Shown here: positions 44,261-53,838 of the stretch, in pieces
How positions within the stretch are numbered: the stretch's first letter is position 1
How the letters are laid out: every line of letters starts with the position of its first letter
Source: Bdellovibrio sp. ZAP7
GTDB taxonomy: Bacteria; Bdellovibrionota; Bdellovibrionia; Bdellovibrionales; Bdellovibrionaceae
Direction: 5' to 3'
Length of the DNA stretch: 64,000 bases
Assembly: GCF_006874645.1 (NCBI RefSeq)
Contig: NZ_CP030082.1
Location: forward strand, 1,984,001 to 2,048,000
The notes under the pieces: generated by a model
What the model saw: only the letters and a program-made list of their open reading frames with translations
The model's database searches: none
What the model was told of the DNA's origin: nothing
Program-made: the position numbers and the translations under genes

Positions 44261-44814
44261 TGAAAGAAGAAGTTTTAGATTTGAATAATCTGAAAGCAAA
44301 CATCATCTTCGCAGAGGAATCTCACGACGAAGAAACATTTCATCAGGAAGACCTGGTGCAGTTGTTTCCGTACGGTCTTTCTGTGACAGGGGATATCTCT
44401 CGTCCTTTCCTTTTATTGAAAGACGAATCCCACGCATACACTTTGCCTGTGGCGGTTTCGCCGATCGAGGCCGGTGTGGCATTGTCTCAGTCCAATAAAA
44501 GCATTGCAGAATCGACTCCGCACAAATTCACCCAGCTTTTGATGGAATCATTGGGGATTGAAGTTCGCCAAGCCGTGTTTGTTGAAATCAAGGGCGCGAA
44601 TCAGTACGTTCGTCTTTATTTGACGGGTCATCCAAAAACTAACTCGATCAAAGTGCGCGCAGATGAGGCAATGTCTTTGTGTCTTCACTTGGGCACTCCG
44701 ATTTTTGCGACAAAAAACTATATCGGCCGCTCGAAAGTGATGAACGCAGCGGTGGAGAGCAACTCCCACGTACTCCAAAACATGTCTGGCGAAAAGCCTA
44801 GATATCTGAATTAA
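44260..44814 (+). CDS. Bifunctional nuclease (BFN/DUF151) domain protein
   Basis: The 184-residue protein has the BFN domain signature: PFLLLKDESHAYTLPVAVSPIEAGVALSQ, HKFTQLLMESLGIEVRQAVFVEIKGANQYVRLYL, and VRADEAMSLCLHLGTPIFATKNYI. BFN-domain proteins of plants and thermophiles have DNase or RNase activity, but its function in bacteria is not settled. It is coupled to miaB (stop TAATGA start overlap), and the pair is conserved in many deltaproteobacteria-like genomes as I recall, which I cannot verify here. The N-terminal 30 residues are acidic and precede the domain. Confidence 0.85.
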   Translation: MKEEVLDLNNLKANIIFAEESHDEETFHQEDLVQLFPYGLSVTGDISRPFLLLKDESHAYTLPVAVSPIEAGVALSQSNKSIAESTPHKFTQLLMESLGIEVRQAVFVEIKGANQYVRLYLTGHPKTNSIKVRADEAMSLCLHLGTPIFATKNYIGRSKVMNAAVESNSHVLQNMSGEKPRYLN

Positions 44815-44861
44815 TAATTAAATTAACATTTGAAAAATTGCTGTACTGCAAATTGTTTTAA

Positions 44862-44887
44862 GGCTCTGTTGTTGAAACAATAGGGCC
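44862..44887 (+). promoter_or_regulatory. Stem-loop abutting the start codon of the Kef-type antiporter
   Basis: GGCTCTGTTGT pairs with ACAATAGGGCC (11 pairs, two of them G-U) around a TGAA loop. The last base of the stem is directly before the ATG at 44888. The only Shine-Dalgarno-like text, AGGG, is inside the 3' arm, so the folded form would hide it. Confidence 0.55.
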
Positions 44888-47095
44888 ATGATTCATCTAC
44901 CACCATTAATTTACGATCTTGGGATAATTCTGGTAGTGGGCGCTTTGGTGACCCTGCTGTTTAAAAAGCTCCGCCAACCATTGGTGTTGGGCTACCTCGT
45001 TGCGGGTTTCCTGGTCAGTCAGCATTTTCCCTATCTTCCAACTATTCAAGATAAAGCTAATATCAGCACATGGGCCGAGATCGGTGTGATCTTCCTGTTG
45101 TTCGGTTTGGGTTTGGAGTTCAGCTTTAAGAAACTGGTGAAGGTTGGTGGCTCTGCCGGATTCACTGCGGTGTTTGAAGTAATCTTCATGGTGGGCCTGG
45201 GCTATCTGGTGGGACGGTTGATCGGGTGGAATTCCATCGACAGTCTTTTTATGGGTGGTGTGCTTTCGATTTCTTCGACAACCATTATCGTACGAGCCTT
45301 CCAGGAATTGAATATGAAGGGCCAGCGCTTTGTGGAGTTGGTCTTTGGTATCCTGATCGTGGAGGACATTGTAGCTGTTTTGCTTTTGGTCTTGTTGCCG
45401 TCACTGGCGATGAGCGAAGGCTTAAACATGGGTTCACTGATGACGGTGACCCTGCGTATGGTTTTCTTTATTTTGCTGTGGTTCGTGGTGGGAATTTTTC
45501 TTTTGCCCGTTTTCTTGCGCAAAATTCGTACGCTGCTTGAAGAGGAAACGACTTTGATCGTTTCTATCGCATTGTGTTTTATGATGGTGGCAATTTCATC
45601 TTTGGCGGGATTCTCGCCGGCGTTGGGTGCTTTCGTGATGGGTTCGCTTTTGGCGGAAACTCCGGAAGGTCATCACATTGAAAAACTGATCAATCCGGTA
45701 AAAAATCTTTTTGCAGCGGTGTTCTTTGTTTCTGTGGGCACGATGATTGATCCGCAGATCATTATGGATAAGCCCGCATTGATTCTACTTCTGACGCTGG
45801 TCACGATCTTTGGTAAATTCCTAAGCACTTATCTGGGGGCGTTGCTTACGGGTCAAAGTCGAAAAACTTCGATGCAGTCGGGGATGAGTCTTGCGCAAAT
45901 CGGAGAGTTCTCTTTTATCATCGCAGCTCTCGGTACGACGTTAAAGGTGACGAGTGACTTTATTTATCCTTTGGCAGTAGCGGTTTCTGCGGTCACGACC
46001 TTTACGACACCTTATTTGATCAAAGCATCTCCGTGGTTCACGGAAGCCATGGATCGAATCTTGCCAGATCGTCTTAAAAAGGCCATGGATAACTATAAAT
46101 TATCTTTTGAACGTCAAGGCTCCCGCAATGTGGGCTCTTTGCTTGCCGAAGCTTACGGGATGAAGATCATTTTAAATTCCGTGGTGATCGTTGCTTTAAC
46201 TTTTGGATTTAAAAAATTTGCGGCTCAGTTTTTACAAAAAATTTTGCCGAACTTTGAGCATGTGAATGGTGTGAGCTTAATGCTCTGTATGATCCTCTCG
46301 GCACCTTTTTTCTGGGGCTTGGTTAAAGGACGTCCTTCAAAGAAAATGGCCCAAGATCTGGATGTGATGGCAAGACTTCGTCGTCTGATTCCAGGGATCA
46401 CCTTTGTGCGTGTGCTATTGGCAATCGTGTTGTTGGCAGGTTTGGTGGCGCAGTTTATTTCTTTAAGATTTGCCTCCGGGGCCTTGATCGGAGCAGTTTT
46501 GGTGATGGGTGTGCTGTCGTACCGTTACGGTGAAAAAGTGTACAAACTTTTTGAGGGAGAGTTTTTATCAAACCTTTCTGAAAAAGAGCGCGAAGAAATT
46601 TCCAAGCGTGACGAGATCACTCATTTGGCCTTGCCCTGGGATGCGTCTATCAGCGTTCTGGAAGTGGCAGTGGATTCCACCTGGGCAGGTCGCACTTTGC
46701 GTGATTTGAAATTTAAAGAAAATTACAGTGTCACAATCGCCTCTGTGGTTCGGGGAACTCGTCGTTTTTTTGCGCCCTCCGGAGATTTTGTCCTGTGGCC
46801 TTTTGACAAAATTGTCTGCTTTGGAAGCGAAGCTGAACTTCAGGATCTAAATCAAAAAGTAGAGCAAGAGCGAATTCAGAAATGGCAGGAAGCGGAAACG
46901 CCGAAATACCGAATGGGCTCCTTTGTTGTTCAAGACGAAGCGACGTATTTGGGTAAGACCATTCGCGAGAGTGGTATTCGTGAAGCGAAGAAAATCCTGG
47001 TCGTTTGTGTGGAGCGGGGCAAAGAGAGAATCCTGGGACCCTCTGCTGGCACGGTTTTGCAGGCGGGTGATCTAGTCTGGTTTGTGTCGGAATAA
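44888..47095 (+). CDS. Monovalent cation:proton antiporter, CPA2 (Kef) type, with C-terminal TrkA-C-like domain
   Basis: The N-terminal 380 residues have the 12-helix CPA2 exchanger pattern (LGYLVAGFLVSQHFPYLP, EIGVIFLLFGLGLEFSFKKL, SISSTTIIVRAFQELN, ALGAFVMGSLLAETPE). Additional helices follow, then two regulatory domains with LPWDASISVLEVAVDSTWAGRTLRDLKF and LGKTIRESGIREAKKILVVCVERGKE, which resemble TrkA-C/RCK-C domains. The total of 735 residues is long for Kef proteins, with extra helices around residues 430-560. It moves K+ or Na+ against protons; the ion is not told by the sequence. Confidence 0.88.
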   Translation: MIHLPPLIYDLGIILVVGALVTLLFKKLRQPLVLGYLVAGFLVSQHFPYLPTIQDKANISTWAEIGVIFLLFGLGLEFSFKKLVKVGGSAGFTAVFEVIFMVGLGYLVGRLIGWNSIDSLFMGGVLSISSTTIIVRAFQELNMKGQRFVELVFGILIVEDIVAVLLLVLLPSLAMSEGLNMGSLMTVTLRMVFFILLWFVVGIFLLPVFLRKIRTLLEEETTLIVSIALCFMMVAISSLAGFSPALGAFVMGSLLAETPEGHHIEKLINPVKNLFAAVFFVSVGTMIDPQIIMDKPALILLLTLVTIFGKFLSTYLGALLTGQSRKTSMQSGMSLAQIGEFSFIIAALGTTLKVTSDFIYPLAVAVSAVTTFTTPYLIKASPWFTEAMDRILPDRLKKAMDNYKLSFERQGSRNVGSLLAEAYGMKIILNSVVIVALTFGFKKFAAQFLQKILPNFEHVNGVSLMLCMILSAPFFWGLVKGRPSKKMAQDLDVMARLRRLIPGITFVRVLLAIVLLAGLVAQFISLRFASGALIGAVLVMGVLSYRYGEKVYKLFEGEFLSNLSEKEREEISKRDEITHLALPWDASISVLEVAVDSTWAGRTLRDLKFKENYSVTIASVVRGTRRFFAPSGDFVLWPFDKIVCFGSEAELQDLNQKVEQERIQKWQEAETPKYRMGSFVVQDEATYLGKTIRESGIREAKKILVVCVERGKERILGPSAGTVLQAGDLVWFVSE

Positions 47096-47169
47096 AATTT
47101 GACGAGTCCCCTTGCTAGGGCGAAAATTATAAAAGTATCTTCAAAAGTTTTGTTTGAAAGGCTTCGGTC

Positions 47170-48318
47170 ATGCTTACAAAGTTTTCTCGCAAGATTCTTT
47201 TATTTGCTGCCATTATTATTGGCTTGGGATTTTTCGTAGGTGGCTCCACCGCCATTTCTCAACTTCATTCTCCTTTCACTCAAGGTGACATAGCTGGCTT
47301 GCCAGAGTCAGATTTTTCTGACGATGTGGCTGCGGCGATGAAACCTTCGAATCCCAACTTTGGTCAAAGTATGGTTTGGATTCCCGGTGGTGAATTTTGG
47401 ATGGGCAGTAATAATCCCAGTGTGATCGATGCCCAACCTGAACATCGCGTTCATATCGACGGCTTTTGGATGGATCAATATCTTGTCACCAATCGTGACT
47501 TCATGGATTTCGTTGATGAAACTGGATATGTGACGGTTGCGGAAAGACGACTGGATCCAAAAGACTATCCTGATTTACCGGCAGAGTTGTTAGCTCCAGG
47601 TGCCATTATTTTTAGTCCTCGTATCGAGAGAACCGATTTGGGAATTTCTGGCTCCGTTTATTGGCGCTGGCAACCCGGCGCCAACTGGCGTCATCCGGAA
47701 GGGCCTGGCAGCGATTTGCGCGGACGAGAGTTGATGCCCGTGATTCATGTGTCCTATGCAGATGCAGAGGCTTATGCGAATTTCAGAGGAAAACGTCTGC
47801 CTACGGAAGCCGAGTGGGAGTACGCCGCTCGTGGTGGGCTGGATCGCATGCCATTTAGTTGGGGAAAAGATTTTCGTCCTTCTGGAAAGTTTATGGCCAA
47901 TACCTGGCAGGGAAATTTTCCTTACTTTGATTCCGCCGAAGATGGTTTTAAAGGACTTTCTCCCGTGGGAAGTTTTCCTCCGAATGGATATGGTCTTTAT
48001 GATATGACCGGAAATGTCTGGCAGTGGGTTTCTGATTGGTATCGCGCCGATTATTTCAAACACCAAGCAGACAAAGTGACGGTAAATCCGCAAGGACCAA
48101 AAAGTTCAGAAAAAGGTCCGGATCCATCTTATAAAAAAAGAGTTCAAAAAGGCGGTTCGTATCTTTGCACGGATTCCTATTGTTCTAATTTAGATCCTGG
48201 AGCCCGTCGCCGTGGTGATGTTTGGAGTGGATCTCCTCAAGTGGGTTTTCGTCTGGTCACCTCCGAGCCCGCGAACGCTTCATTTACGTTTAAGCAAAAA
48301 TTTTCCCAATACCGTTGA
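47170..48318 (+). CDS. Exported formylglycine-generating enzyme (SUMF1/FGE family)
   Basis: The N-terminal hydrophobic segment (FAAIIIGLGFFVGG) is a signal peptide or anchor. The domain from about residue 65 follows the FGE pattern: MVWIPGGEFWMGSN, FWMDQYLVTNRDFMDFV, RLPTEAEWEYAARGG, GNVWQWVSDWY and GFRLV. Most important, KGGSYLCTDSYC carries Cys333 and Cys338, the pair that oxidises a sulfatase Cys to formylglycine in true FGE. EgtB- and other SUMF1-like proteins lack it. No sulfatase is in the window. The ATG has AAAGG upstream. The location outside the cytoplasm is unusual, as bacterial FGE normally acts in the cytoplasm; human FGE acts in the ER. Confidence 0.85.
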   Translation: MLTKFSRKILLFAAIIIGLGFFVGGSTAISQLHSPFTQGDIAGLPESDFSDDVAAAMKPSNPNFGQSMVWIPGGEFWMGSNNPSVIDAQPEHRVHIDGFWMDQYLVTNRDFMDFVDETGYVTVAERRLDPKDYPDLPAELLAPGAIIFSPRIERTDLGISGSVYWRWQPGANWRHPEGPGSDLRGRELMPVIHVSYADAEAYANFRGKRLPTEAEWEYAARGGLDRMPFSWGKDFRPSGKFMANTWQGNFPYFDSAEDGFKGLSPVGSFPPNGYGLYDMTGNVWQWVSDWYRADYFKHQADKVTVNPQGPKSSEKGPDPSYKKRVQKGGSYLCTDSYCSNLDPGARRRGDVWSGSPQVGFRLVTSEPANASFTFKQKFSQYR

Positions 48319-48348
48319 CCCTGTGCTAGGATTGCTTACGAGGTTTTT

Positions 48349-48867
48349 ATGAGCAATCCATTTGTCAAAGCACGGGGTAAATCTCCTATCGTTGCAGAAA
48401 AAGTTTTTATTGCCGACAACGCACGCCTCATTGGTGATGTCGAAGTCGGTGAAGGCTCTTCCATTTGGTACAATGTTACGATCCGCGGCGATGTCATGCC
48501 TATCAAGCTGGGTAAGGAAGTGAACGTTCAAGACGGTAGTGTCGTTCATGGAACATATGGAAAGTATGGAACAACTTTGCATGACCGAGTCACTGTTGGG
48601 CATTTAGTTATGTTGCATGGCTGCGAAGTCGGTCGCGCAACGCTTGTGGGAATGGGTTCTATTTTGATGGATGGCGTAAAAATCGGTGAACACTGTTTAA
48701 TTGGAGCGGGGTCGCTTTTGACGGAAGGCACTGAAATCCCTCCGCGCAGCCTGGTTGTGGGGCGCCCGGCTAAGGTTAAGCGCGCTCTGACAGACGAAGA
48801 GGTCGCTTTGCTGGAGAAATCAGCAGACAATTATCTCCTGTATAAAACGTGGTACAACGAGGTCTAG
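48349..48867 (+). CDS. Gamma-carbonic anhydrase fold protein
   Basis: A left-handed parallel beta helix of hexapeptide repeats (VEVGEGSSIWYNVTIRGD, VTVGHLVMLHGCEVGRATLVGMGSILMDGVKIGEHC) carries the three zinc His residues His67 (VVHGT), His85 and His90 (VGHLVMLHGC) in the usual spacing. Such proteins are carbonic anhydrases or inactive relatives such as PaaY/YrdA. The length of 172 residues is normal. The ACGAGG upstream supports the start. Confidence 0.9.
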   Translation: MSNPFVKARGKSPIVAEKVFIADNARLIGDVEVGEGSSIWYNVTIRGDVMPIKLGKEVNVQDGSVVHGTYGKYGTTLHDRVTVGHLVMLHGCEVGRATLVGMGSILMDGVKIGEHCLIGAGSLLTEGTEIPPRSLVVGRPAKVKRALTDEEVALLEKSADNYLLYKTWYNEV

Positions 48868-48874
48868 TCTTAAC

Positions 48875-50405
<1,531 letters not shown>

Positions 50406-50410
50406 TTAAT

Positions 50411-51934
50411 ATGCTACGTGGATTTATCATTTTGGATTTCGGTTCGCAGTTCACTCAGCTGATTGCGCGCCGTTTGCGTGAAATGGGATATTATTCGGAG
50501 ATTCATTCTTACCAATATCCCACAGAAGAAATCATTAAAAAGAAACCTTACGGAATCATTCTGAGTGGCGGTCCGAATTCGGTTTACGAGACAGGATCTC
50601 CGCAAAGAAATATCCAGGAACTTCGTAACATAAGTCCTTTGTTTTGCGTTTGTTATGGAATGCAGTTGTTGACTCATTCCTTGGGTGGCAAGGTTACAAA
50701 AGCTCAGCATCGTGAGTACGGTCTTAATTATGTAACATGGACTGAAGTCGTAAAAGGCGTTCCGCAAAAACAGAAAGTGTGGATGAGTCACGGTGACGTC
50801 GTCGAAGCCGTGCCTGAAGGTTTTAAAGTTGTCGCGACATCTGATGGCGATCACCCTGCAGCGATGCGTGGTGATAATGTCCTGGCGGTGCAATTCCATC
50901 CTGAGGTGGCTCACACCGAACATGGCCTGGATCTGTTGAAACATTTTACGGCGGACATGTGTAAAGCCCCTGCTGATTGGGATGCTCCTCATATCAAAGA
51001 TCACTTGATGGATGATATTCGTAAAAAGGTCGCTCCGGAAGATCACGTTTTGGTTGGATTAAGTGGCGGAGTTGATTCCACGGTGGTCGCAACGTTATTA
51101 ACGAAAGCACTGGGCGCGGAACGTGTTCACTGCGTTTTTGTCGATAATGGTTTGCTTCGTAAAAATGAATACGAAAATGTTTTGCAAAGCTATCAAGGCT
51201 TGGGTTTGAACGTTCGCGGAGTTGATGCCTCCAAAGAATTCATGGAAGCGCTAGCTGGTAAAACAGATCCTGAAGATAAGCGCAAAGCCATTGGCCGAGT
51301 GTTTATCGAGATTTTTGATAAGAGTTATGACAAGGCTCTTCCGATCAAATGGCTTGCGCAAGGGACCTTGTATCCGGATGTGATTGAAAGTGTTTCTTCT
51401 ATTGGTGGCAGTGTCACCATCAAGTCTCACCACAATGTGGGTGGCTTGCCGGAAAAAATGAAATTGAAACTGTTGGAGCCTGTGCGTGAACTTTTCAAAG
51501 ATGAAGTTCGCGCGATGGGTGCTCAGCTGGGATTGTCGAAAGAGCTATTGTGGCGTCATCCTTTTCCGGGCCCGGGTCTCGCAATTCGTGTCCTGGGTGA
51601 AGTGACTCCGGAAAAGTTGCGCATCTTGAAAGATGCTGACGATATTTATATTTCACAACTGCGCAAGCACGGTCTGTATGATAAAATATGGCAGGCCTTC
51701 TGTGTGCTTTTGCCAGTGAAAACAGTGGGCGTGCAAGGTGATTCCAGAACCTATGATCACGTTCTGGCTTTACGTGCGGTGACTTCTAGTGACGGCATGA
51801 CGGCGGATTGGTATCCGTTTGAATTCGCCTTTCTGCGCGAAGTTTCCAACCTTATTACCAATAAGGTAAAAGGTGTGAATCGCGTGGTCTATGACGTCAC
51901 CAGCAAGCCTCCCGGCACGATCGAGTGGGAGTAG
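50411..51934 (+). CDS. guaA: GMP synthase (glutamine-hydrolysing)
   Basis: GuaA converts XMP to GMP using glutamine nitrogen. The 507-residue protein has the class I glutamine amidotransferase domain with the nucleophile in FCVCYGMQLL, the ATP-pyrophosphatase loop GLSGGVDSTVV, and the C-terminal dimer domain ending in VYDVTSKPPGTIEWE. It follows guaB by 5 bases. The pair with guaC upstream lets the cell both make and use GMP. Confidence 0.98.
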   Translation: MLRGFIILDFGSQFTQLIARRLREMGYYSEIHSYQYPTEEIIKKKPYGIILSGGPNSVYETGSPQRNIQELRNISPLFCVCYGMQLLTHSLGGKVTKAQHREYGLNYVTWTEVVKGVPQKQKVWMSHGDVVEAVPEGFKVVATSDGDHPAAMRGDNVLAVQFHPEVAHTEHGLDLLKHFTADMCKAPADWDAPHIKDHLMDDIRKKVAPEDHVLVGLSGGVDSTVVATLLTKALGAERVHCVFVDNGLLRKNEYENVLQSYQGLGLNVRGVDASKEFMEALAGKTDPEDKRKAIGRVFIEIFDKSYDKALPIKWLAQGTLYPDVIESVSSIGGSVTIKSHHNVGGLPEKMKLKLLEPVRELFKDEVRAMGAQLGLSKELLWRHPFPGPGLAIRVLGEVTPEKLRILKDADDIYISQLRKHGLYDKIWQAFCVLLPVKTVGVQGDSRTYDHVLALRAVTSSDGMTADWYPFEFAFLREVSNLITNKVKGVNRVVYDVTSKPPGTIEWE

Positions 51935-51941
51935 TTTCTAT

Positions 51942-52373
51942 TTAATGCTGGTGGGTGTGTCCTTGTTTGGCATAATCCACCATGCCTTGAAAGTCGATCA
52001 GAACCACGGGTTCATCGCCAACGACCCAAGCATCATGTCCCGGAGGAATAAGTGAAACTTCGCCGGGGCCACATTCGATCTCTTTTCCGTCATCCATTTT
52101 AATTCTTAAAGTTCCCGCCACATGATACTGAAAGTGCGGAGCTTGGCAGCTGTCAGTATGTGCAATCGGTTTGACAGATTCAGACCATTTCCAGCCGGGT
52201 TGTAATGTCGCGCGACCCACAATAGCGCCGTCAAAATCCAGCAGCTCCAGGCGTCCTAGTGGAAATTCGCGAACTTCTTTGGTTTCGGAAAAATCCAGGG
52301 CGGTCAGTGCGCCCATGACGTTTGAGTTCTTATTGTGTTGTTGTTCAGAAGAGATATTGTTTTGCAGAGCCAT
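51942..52373 (-). CDS. Small cupin-domain protein
   Basis: The 143-residue protein has a double-stranded beta-helix pattern: PGWKWSESVKPIAHTDSCQAPHFQYHVAGTLRIKMDDGKEIECGPGEVSLIPPGHDAWVVGDEPVVLIDFQG. The metal-site His residues (HTDSC, HFQYH, GHDAW) fit a cupin. A role cannot be assigned. The start has AGGAGGCC upstream. It is 16 bases downstream of the secreted trefoil gene on the same strand, so the two may share a transcript. Confidence 0.82.
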   Translation of the reverse strand: MALQNNISSEQQHNKNSNVMGALTALDFSETKEVREFPLGRLELLDFDGAIVGRATLQPGWKWSESVKPIAHTDSCQAPHFQYHVAGTLRIKMDDGKEIECGPGEVSLIPPGHDAWVVGDEPVVLIDFQGMVDYAKQGHTHQH

Positions 52374-52389
52374 CTTGGCCTCCTTTAAT

Positions 52390-52902
52390 TTATGGAAGTC
52401 CGCATTCTAATTTAAATTTTTCCCAGTTTCCGATTTGCTTGGCGTCGGTATGAATGGTGTTGGTGATGCGTCCACCGCCTCCCACTGCTGTGACATAGTT
52501 ACCACTGATGGTTTGTAAGGCATAAATCCCGCCGCCAATAGAGATGGTTTTAAACTTTTCCCACGCTTGTAATTGGGTGGCATCCGAATGGATGACGTCG
52601 GTGATGCGGCCGCCGCCACTGACTGCTGTCAGATAGTAACCTTTGACAGTTTTTAAGCCGTAATTAATATAGGAATCACCATCGCAGGAATCTTCAAAGA
52701 CGAATGTTTCCCAGGATCCAATTTTTTTAGCGTCCGTATGAATCACATCCGTAATTCTGCCTCCGCCGCCCACTGCGGTCACATAGTGACCATTGTATGT
52801 TTTAATTGCACATTTAATAGGTCCATTGCAAGCCAGAGAAATACTGGCGAAGGATTGCACGATCAGCAGAGAGAATCCTCCTAGTATCAGAGTCTTTTTC
52901 AT
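52390..52902 (-). CDS. Secreted three-repeat beta-trefoil (fascin-like) protein
   Basis: The ATG at 52902 with AAAGGAG upstream starts a signal peptide (MKKTLILGGFSLLIVQSFASISLA). Three near-identical repeats follow: residues about 36-70 (YNGHYVTAVGGGGRITDVIHTDA), 86-116 and 132-162, with spacing of about 46-50. One three-fold repeat is the beta-trefoil of the fascin or ricin-B type. The repeats keep the xGRITxxIHxDA motif. Such domains bind actin in eukaryotes and carbohydrates in many secreted bacterial proteins; I infer carbohydrate or surface binding. It precedes the cupin gene by 16 bases. Confidence 0.8.
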   Translation of the reverse strand: MKKTLILGGFSLLIVQSFASISLACNGPIKCAIKTYNGHYVTAVGGGGRITDVIHTDAKKIGSWETFVFEDSCDGDSYINYGLKTVKGYYLTAVSGGGRITDVIHSDATQLQAWEKFKTISIGGGIYALQTISGNYVTAVGGGGRITNTIHTDAKQIGNWEKFKLECGLP

Positions 52903-53065
52903 AGGCACTCCTTTTGAGTGATGTCGTTGTGACTTTAGCAAACTCTCAAGAAATCGATCGCGCAAGGCCGGGATGTTGCAATGCAATTTGAATTTCAGCA
53001 TAACCGTATTGGTTCAGAAAAATCCCAGGAGTAGAATTTAAAAAGTCTTCTGCCTTGGAGGCTTC

Positions 53066-53812
53066 ATGAAGTCATTTTTCGTAGCGATATTTCTTTTTTC
53101 TTTCGCGGCTCATTCTGAAAGTGTGATCTTAGGGCCAACACAAAACATAGGAGAAGGTCAGGCTTCAAGTTTTGTAAAAATGGATGAGACCAAAGTGATT
53201 ACATCTTTGGGATTGGTGTTTTCCGGAAAAAGTCTGCAAGGACTGCCCGACAGTAAAGGTCATGATTACGAATACAATCTAGATTTGCCAGAGGGTGTTT
53301 CAGCGCCTCCCTTTGATCACTTCACCATGAATTGGAATCCTCACGGTCATGTGCCTGACGAAATTTACGGTGTTCCTCATTTTGATTTTCACTTCTATTT
53401 TATAACCAAACATGAACAGCACATGATTCCGTGTGATGGGACAGACGATGCGACATGTATGAAGCAACCGCCTGCTGAATACATTCCTCCCTTTTATATT
53501 TCAGGACCGGGTGGCGTGCCGATGATGGGATGGCACTGGGTTGATTTTCGCTCGCCCGAATTTCATGGTCAGCCTTTTACTACGACATATATTTACGGAT
53601 TCTATAATGGAGAAATGATTTTTCTAGAGCCGATGATCGCTCGTTCTTTCCTGCAAACTAAACCGCAGTTCACCAAAGAAGTGCCGCTACCTAAGAGCGT
53701 GGCAAAGCCCGGAAATTACCCGGCCAACTATTCACTGATGTATGATTCGGTTCAGGACTTATATTGGTTGTCTTTGGAGAAGTTGACGGAACTTAAGAAC
53801 AGTCCTTTATGA
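53066..53812 (+). CDS. Secreted protein of the TTHB210-like/DUF5602 type
   Basis: After a signal peptide (MKSFFVAIFLFSFAAHSES) the 229-residue mature protein is rich in His and aromatic residues (MNWNPHGHVPDEIYGVPHFDFHFYFITKHEQHM, MGWHWVDFRSPEFHGQPF). It matches the TTHB210-like family as far as I can tell. The His cluster suggests a metal site. The role is unknown. The leader GGAGGCTTC is nearly the same as that of the next gene. Confidence 0.65.
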   Translation: MKSFFVAIFLFSFAAHSESVILGPTQNIGEGQASSFVKMDETKVITSLGLVFSGKSLQGLPDSKGHDYEYNLDLPEGVSAPPFDHFTMNWNPHGHVPDEIYGVPHFDFHFYFITKHEQHMIPCDGTDDATCMKQPPAEYIPPFYISGPGGVPMMGWHWVDFRSPEFHGQPFTTTYIYGFYNGEMIFLEPMIARSFLQTKPQFTKEVPLPKSVAKPGNYPANYSLMYDSVQDLYWLSLEKLTELKNSPL

Positions 53813-53838
53813 TTTGAAAATTAGAAACTGGAGGTTTC

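Noticed and set aside
50414-51046. Minus-strand 210-residue frame opposite guaA
   Set aside because: guaA is intact across it, with the amidotransferase and pyrophosphatase motifs in the right order.
52390-52902. DNA-level tandem repeat or phase-variable region
   Set aside because: The repeat period is a protein-level three-fold unit of about 46-50 residues with codon drift between copies, as in a beta-trefoil.
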